Positions 57,734 through 64,000 of a DNA stretch of 64,000 nucleotides are shown in pieces. A program made the translations under genes and the position numbers. The DNA is taken from positions 3,472,001-3,536,000 of the forward strand of contig NC_088679.1 in assembly GCF_950023065.1 (NCBI RefSeq). The letters run 5' to 3'. Every line of letters begins with the position of its first letter. The stretch's first letter is position 1. The notes below the pieces were generated by a model. It did no database searches, had not been told where the DNA came from, and saw only the letters and a list, made by a program, of their open reading frames with translations. The DNA comes from Planococcus citri (lineage: Eukaryota > Arthropoda > Insecta > Hemiptera > Pseudococcidae).

Positions 57734-59400
57734 CATTAAATTTCATTTGGTAATTGGTTTCTTGATTGGAAAACATATTTGATCCCAGGATTACCTGGAG
57801 AAATACGAAAATTTTTCTGAAAGAAATTTCAAATGCAGAGGCGTGGCGAAGTCATGTGTCGTGGGAAGGGGGAGTAAGACTGAAATTTTCTCAACTTTTT
57901 TCACCCGATTTTCCCAATTTTATACCCCTGTATTTTTCATGCTAATTAGGAAGATGTGGTTCAAACAAATTTTGGAAGGGGGAAATGGCAACAAAAATGT
58001 TGAATAATTTTAAATGTTCAAAAACGATGCTTTTATACTTGACCAAAAATTCGAATACACTGTTCTATTGGAAGGTTGGTGCCTTGGTAGGTACTACATA
58101 GGTACTGAAAGCACAAATCAAATTAATTCGTTATTTTTTCGTGTGTGTTTTTTTTAGGTTCTTGGCCTTTTAATCAAATTCAAAAAAAGAATAGAACATT
58201 TTCGATTTTGCCCGTGCAAACCGAAGGCGAAAACTTCAGAAAATTTACAATTTGTGAGGCACAAAAAAATCATTTTCGATATAAGAAAATTTAACGTCAA
58301 AATTTTGTGATTTTTGGTAGGCATTTTTCGAATGAAATTTTGGACCTTTTTTCCTTATTTCGCACTTTTTTTCATCGGCATCAACTCTGTAGGTATTGAT
58401 TTAGTGATGTTTAGGTATCAAATTTCTGAAGTTGATTTTTCATTTTTGAAAATTTTTGAAAAATTGCACAGTAGAATTCAATTGGTTGTAGAGTTTTAGG
58501 ATGGACATGCTCGTCACATCCAGCTTAGTTTCGTTCGAATTGGGGAGTGTTGAATCAAAAGGTTCGTTTTTCAATATTTTTTCGAATTCTTCTATTAGTC
58601 GCCCACACGATTAAAGATAGGTAAAAATGAATTATGACATTTTTTGTTAGAACTGAATTTTTTTTTACAAGGTATTAGTATAATTTTTTCAATACCCAAC
58701 ATCTTGTTTTTCTATGTTTTAAAATACGTGTTTATTTACATTACATTTTCCTATTGAATTCCACGACCTCCTTCAGTCTCCCATTTTGGAACAAAGAAAG
58801 CCAATGGTGAGACACCGAGCTCTTCAAAAAATGAAACCATTCTAAAGCAATTGAATCCTGTTTTTAAAAAATTTACCTAAAATCGTATTTTTTGGAAACG
58901 AGAATGGTGTGATAAAGAAATGGTGGATGATATATATATATTTTTTTTATCTTAGCTCATAATTCTAAATCTACACTGCACTTGTCTGTTTCTATGGATA
59001 TTTTTTTTTTTAATAAACAAAGTTTATGTTCTGATGCATTTTTTGTTTTCTTTTGTGTTTCAGAATCATTATCCCACATTTCGCTCTGGATTATTTGAAA
59101 AGAAGAGAAGAAAGTTATTTCATATGCTAATCACGCTGTGAGTGTTTTAATTTTTTATTCGCTATAATTATGTAGTTACCTATTAATTTTTGTACTTTTA
59201 ATGGAGGTTTCCAAAGCCACCATTGTTGAAATTATTCAGTCAAAAATCTTGGAAAAAGGTGCTCTTTGGCTGCCCCTACAAAAATTCAACGTTTCAAACA
59301 AAATTGAGCACCTCTTTGCATTTCTTACTCTTAAATTGAATTTATTTTTACATAAGCTAATTTTTTAGAGGAAAGAAATCCTTTCGTTTGAATGAAGGTC
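57734..59400. other. Right flank of copy 5, then AT-rich debris
   Basis: 57736-57850 (AAATTTCATTTGGTAATTGG through TTTCAAATGCAGAGG) matches 61430-61557. From 57860 on nothing is recognised beyond T/A-rich non-coding sequence. Confidence 0.5.
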
Positions 59401-61243
59401 AGCTGAGTTTAATTTACCAATGTGCAGTTGGTATGTATAGGTACACATGAGTGGTTTTCGGTGCGGAGGTTATTTTTTTACAACGCGTCTTCACAAATTG
59501 CATCTTCATCTTCTCACAAGAATATCAGCTAGTTTATTTAAACTGCTCGACCAGCATATAAGCGAGACGATGAAGTATAAGTAAGTATAACATAGATAAC
59601 TATGACGAAGATGAAATCTTTCGTCGCGTCGTCGTCGTATCCCTAATAATAAATTCAAATCCTCCAGAGAGAACACCATCGAGAAACCTTTTCTTTGGCA
59701 TCATAGCCCGTCGTGTTCGACATCACGTAAGGCTTTAATGAAAAAAAAAAGACTGATTTCAGAATCTCCAGTGTACCTTATAATATAGCGTTATTACGTC
59801 TTGCAAAGTATCCAAAAAAAAAAAAAAGGTACACTTTTTACACCAGTTTAACCATGTGTAAAAGCTGCGCATAATGTTCGTAGGTTGCTAGGTTAGTTTG
59901 GTCCTATACTTAGGTACCAAAAAAAGAAAAAAACTAGCATCTCGCCTATCTCGCGTCCCAAATGTCGACGCGAGTAATATAATAAAACGCAACAAAGCGA
60001 GCGCACCAGGAGGTAACCAAGGTAGGGCAGAATTAAAAATTAAAAATTTCCTAATTTAAAAACTTTAAACGCAGAAAAGTTGGAAATGAAACTTCTTCAT
60101 GGTTATTTTTTGTAAACCACGCCACACGAGTTTCTTCTCCTTCTTCTTCTTCTTCTTCAACAAGCAATGCGTAAAGAGATATATATTTTTTTAGGTTTTT
60201 TTTTGGTAAATATCGATCGAATGTTTTCCATGTCTTTCCCCTCTCCCTCTCATCCTCACAAGAAAATACACATTCGAGGTATTTATTTAATATGCCTACG
60301 TAATGCAAATAGTAATTTGGTTTATGGTGTGCGTGATTGAAAATATTATTACCGTTGATAATTTCGTTTTAGTTTAAATACATAACTAGATTGGTCTATC
60401 TACCTACCTACATTTTAACAGTAAATACCTGATTTACATCGATCGATTATATTTTCTCATCAATATGTACCTACTTTTGCTTCGAAATTTTCCATTTTAT
60501 TTGAGAAAAATATTTATGCAAATGTTCTCTTCGAACTATTCCGTCATCGTTAAATTTCCAATTTCACTTTCATTATAAGATGAACGAAAACGTCAATTTA
60601 TTTGATATAAATTAATCGCGACCGAGATATCTTGATTATTCATCAAAGCTCGTAATTAAATCTCTAATGTGATGGAAAATACAGGCTACAATTTGAGCCA
60701 ATATTTTCATTACCTATTTTGACGGAATTGGTCCGGCAGCCGGTCGATGACGTTCGAAAGATCAAATGTAAACACGACTCGTGAAAAAAAAACTACCTAG
60801 CTGCCTATAAGAATCAAATATTCGCGTACGTAGGTACTAGGTACGTACGTTTTTGTCAAATGTACTCGTAGAAAAAGCCATACTTACACTATAGACGACA
60901 GATGAGAAGGAAAAAGGGTCACTCGAAAAGAACCAGTAGAAGGCCAAAGTTTACACTAACTTGGTATAAAATTGTATACAAAGATAACCTGTAAATATTT
61001 GTAATACTCGTTTAACCCATAGGTGCTCTCGTCGCGTACCGTCGAAAATAAAATAAAATAAAAAAAGCTACCTACTCCGAGTAGTATGTGGAAAGCTTTT
61101 ACGAGGGCAAGATTACATACATACGTTGTCGTCGTCGTCGTAGTCGCAAAGTACACATATAAAACTATTGTGGAAATAAGTACATACGTATAAGCCAGCA
61201 AATTCCACGACGATGGTTGGAAAAATTTGCGAAATTTTTGTTG
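59401..61243. other. Non-coding, apparently unique island
   Basis: CG-containing sequence with a (CTT)n run near 60128-60158, TACC strings and a GTCGTC run near 61126. No exon or RNA gene is recognised. Confidence 0.4.
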
Positions 61244-61560
61244 TTATGATGTTTATTCGAGGCGAATATTTAATATGTTGAAGTGAACAGGGAATTTCTC
61301 GATGTTTTATCATCGACTTAGATGAGAAAATTTTTATAGCTCGACGTTTGTCGTGTGCAAAATGAACGTGTCGAGTAATTTTGTAATGAAGAAAAATTTC
61401 ATTTAAATTTCATTCGGGGTCTTTATGAATTTCATTTGGAACCTTCGCGAGATAATCGAATGGAAAAAATTTCGATCACAGGATTACTTACTTTGAAGTG
61501 TGGAAAAATATGGAAATTTTCCAGAAAGGAAATTTAAATGCAGAGGTATAATCGGAGTAT
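61244..61560 (+). repeat. Paralogue of the copy 5 locus lacking the foldback
   Basis: 61244-61414 matches 56042-56212, and 61430-61557 matches 57736-57850. The two halves are nearly contiguous here, so this is a related empty site for the insertion 56214-57733. Confidence 0.78.
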
Positions 61561-63418
61561 ATGCACCAGAAGAGGGAAGATAGGAACAAAGTGAAGTGTT
61601 CTACGAGCACAGGGCCTATTCTAAGGTTTTTTTGGAGCTACACAATACCGACTGAAATTTTTTGAGATTCGTTTTAAAGGATACCTTCTCCCCCCCTCCC
61701 ACCAAAAAAAAAAAAAAAACCAATGCACATTTTTCATATTTTTTTGAAAAAGGAAACTTTTTACTTTAAAAAATACGTGATGTGTTATTTTGAAAAATTA
61801 TTAAATTTTCGAAAGCTTTTGCCCTAGCTTCGCTTGGGCCTTTAGACCTTTGTTTCTATTTTTGAAAATTACATATTATAATTTCCTGAAAACTATTGTT
61901 AGAATTTTTAAATGTTGAAGCTATGAAAATCAACTATTTGCATCAGCCATTTCACTTTTCAAATTTGTCAATTTTTTAAATTATTCTATTGTACAATGTT
62001 TTAAAAATTTTTAAAAATGAAACATTACCTTCAGAAATTTAATAGACATAACCCAATCAATACAGGGTTGGTATGGGTGCAAAGTACTTAACGAAACAGC
62101 AAAAAATTATTCTATGTAACTCAGAATAGCGAAAAAAAGTGCGAGGATTCATTCGAAAATACCAAAAAGTTTGAAATTTAACGTTGTAAATTTTATATTG
62201 AAAATCATTATTTTTGATAGGTAAGTACTTCACAAATTGTGAGTTTTCTCAGTAAATCTTGAAAAATTGAAAATTTTCCAAAAAGTATGTTCTGTCCTCT
62301 TTTTAAATTTTGTTTTCACAGGCCAAAAGCCGAAGAAAATCCACAAAAAGTATTTGAAAAATTTAAATTATTCAACATTTTTGCTTCCAACTCCTGGCTA
62401 AATAGCTTAAGAAATCAGTGGAAGGGGGGTACCTGGGGTAAAAAGTTGAGAAAATCTGGCAAAAGAAGTTGAAAATATTTCAGTCTTACCCCCTCCCCCT
62501 GGAGCCCTGTAACTAAAATTAACTCCCATGAACTAACTTTTGTAATTTCTAGCCATTTAGCCATTCTGGAACTTCCAGCGCAATTTTTGTTCCCCCAAAA
62601 ATATAATTTCAAAATTTCTCTTACAAAATATGTGGAAATCAATTTGGGAAGCTAAAAATTGTGGTCCATTTTTGGGTCTATTCAACAAGTTTGTCCACAT
62701 TTAATTTGATTTTCAGGCAAGCACATCAAGGACGTTTTTTTCAACCAGTATTCTCCACTAATCAATCATTTTAAAAAAGGTTGGTTAAAAAAACGTACTG
62801 TGTGTGACTGTCTGAAATTCAGCTCAAATGTGGATAAACTCCTTTAATATGTAGATCAAAAATAAGCTGGTTTTTAGCTCTTCAACTCTTCAAATTTTTA
62901 AAAAAATGATGGATCGACATTATTGTAAAACTTGAAATAGGTTTAGACATACCTTTCCCCAAGACTTCTTCAAAAAAGCCTCAAAAGTTTATTTTCTCCA
63001 CAGAAATAGCTCATTAACAGTAGGAAGAGCGTTACAAAAATGTCTTTGGATTTGTTTATTTTATCATTAGAAGTGAAAAGAACTGGCCCATAAAAATTTT
63101 TTGCATAACTTATGGCAATAACTAGGTTTTTTCTGAAAAAAATGGGGTCCCCCTGAAAATTTTTTGGAACCCTTAAAGATTCTGCAATATCACATTTCCA
63201 TCCTCTGGGCGGCACTGCTACTTAGTAATTTTTTCTACTACATTTATGTACTTATCTACCTTTTACCTGGTTATTTGTTTGATATCATTGTGCAGTTTTT
63301 ATGAAGTTACATGGGTCCCAAATTCGTTTTTTTTTTGAACTGCACAATTTTTTTTCCAACTGCACATCAATTTTTTGGAGCTACACAATATTGTTGGAAC
63401 TACACGTTAGAATAGGCA
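61561..63418. other. AT-rich non-coding sequence
   Basis: A copy of the GCTTTTGCCCTAGCTTCGCT tag lies near 61818. Two tracts with TTTTTGGAGCTACACAATA occur at about 61630 and 63372, the second just before the retrotransposon remnant. No gene recognised. Confidence 0.4.
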
Positions 63419-64000
63419 CTGTACGAGCAACTACAGAGGGCAGCCCAAGCAGTAAATCCAGAAGATAAATTTGATAATAGCAGGAGACTTGAATGCTCAG
63501 GTAGGAGATAAGCGTGCAAAGACAGTAACTGGTATGCATGGAATGGAACAGAAGGAATGAATACAAACGGGAAGAGACTGATAGATTTTTGAACTTTCAA
63601 CGGATTAAGAATCATGAATACATTCTACCAACACAAAAAAGATCACAAGATGACATGGAGCAATACAAGAGGATAAAGCTCAATGATCGACCATTTTATA
63701 GCCAAAGAAAACACCGCAAAGAAATTCTTGGATGTAAGAACATATAGAGGTCTAGAATTAGGCACTGACCATGATTTTGTGCAAGGAGTAGTGAGAATGG
63801 AAACAACAAGAATACCAGCCAGGAAAAATGAAAAGAAGATCAACACAAGAGCCCTGGATGACCCAACCAACCAATGGCTGTACCAAAGACGAATGAACAT
63901 CATAAGTGAAGAGATACCAAAAAGCCAGGACATAGAAGAAGAATGGAAAAATATCAAATCCATTGTGACAAAAAGCGGCATAAGGAAGCTTAAGAATGGT
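63419..64000 (+). pseudogene. Non-LTR retrotransposon endonuclease remnant, runs off the window
   Basis: The plus strand encodes parts of an APE-type endonuclease domain. LYEQLQRAAQAVNPEDK starts at 63419. After a frame change comes IIAGDLNAQVGDK, containing the catalytic GDLNA motif. After another frame change there is KRLIDF, an in-frame stop, RIMNTFYQHKKDHKMTWSNT, a second stop, SSMIDHFIA, and GLELGTDHDFV, the usual SDH position. The linker toward reverse transcriptase continues to the last base. Two stops and at least two shifts make it non-functional. The 5' part of the domain is missing at the start. Confidence 0.8.

Overview
The window is AT-rich, intron-using, transposon-dense DNA from an animal nuclear genome. 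An insect or other arthropod is most likely; a hemipteran such as a scale insect would fit, but that is only a guess. The reasons are a HARBI1-type transposase gene and a Myb/SANT-like partner gene, both split by GT-AG introns, APE-type non-LTR retrotransposon remains, and many TACCTACC/GTAGGTA strings. I see no rRNA, tRNA or CRISPR array, and no host protein-coding exon that I can recognise.

The best-supported genes lie in one autonomous PIF/Harbinger transposon at 5081-9370. It has 29-bp terminal inverted repeats (TIRs), a 358-residue DDE transposase in three exons on the plus strand, and a 356-residue Myb/SANT-like DNA-binding partner in four exons on the minus strand. The two genes converge on a repeat-filled spacer and both reading frames stay open through predicted splicing.

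Most of the rest is non-autonomous elements and their debris. 2921-4070 is a Mutator-like derivative with a 10-bp target duplication and a SWIM zinc-finger remnant. 10060-12069 is a GCTAGC-studded TIR element containing a long palindrome. Five foldback elements flanked by TA (19127-20850, 25259-27234, 41110-42691, 51586-53264, 56214-57733) share an interior full of CTGGAG-S-CTCCAG palindromes but have two kinds of end. 30859-32441 is another foldback. 37745-38998 is a TIR element with an ACTT duplication. 46354-48926 is a TA-flanked TIR element carrying a 34-bp satellite, which is itself interrupted by a 615-bp palindromic insertion. A second block of the same satellite lies at 12754-13990 in the opposite orientation.

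Two non-LTR endonuclease/reverse transcriptase remnants are present. The one at 34921-36960 holds two nested DNA elements, one with a perfect 8-bp target duplication. The one at 63419-64000 runs off the window.

Between the repeat blocks are islands of apparently unique, CpG-containing sequence (about 1-1900, 14.4-16.2, 23.7-25.2, 27.7-28.6, 32.8-34.6, 42.9-45.2, 49.1-50.6, 54.4-55.8 and 59.4-61.2 kb). These could be intergenic or intronic host DNA. All repeat and boundary calls come from reading by eye; no alignment or database search was possible.
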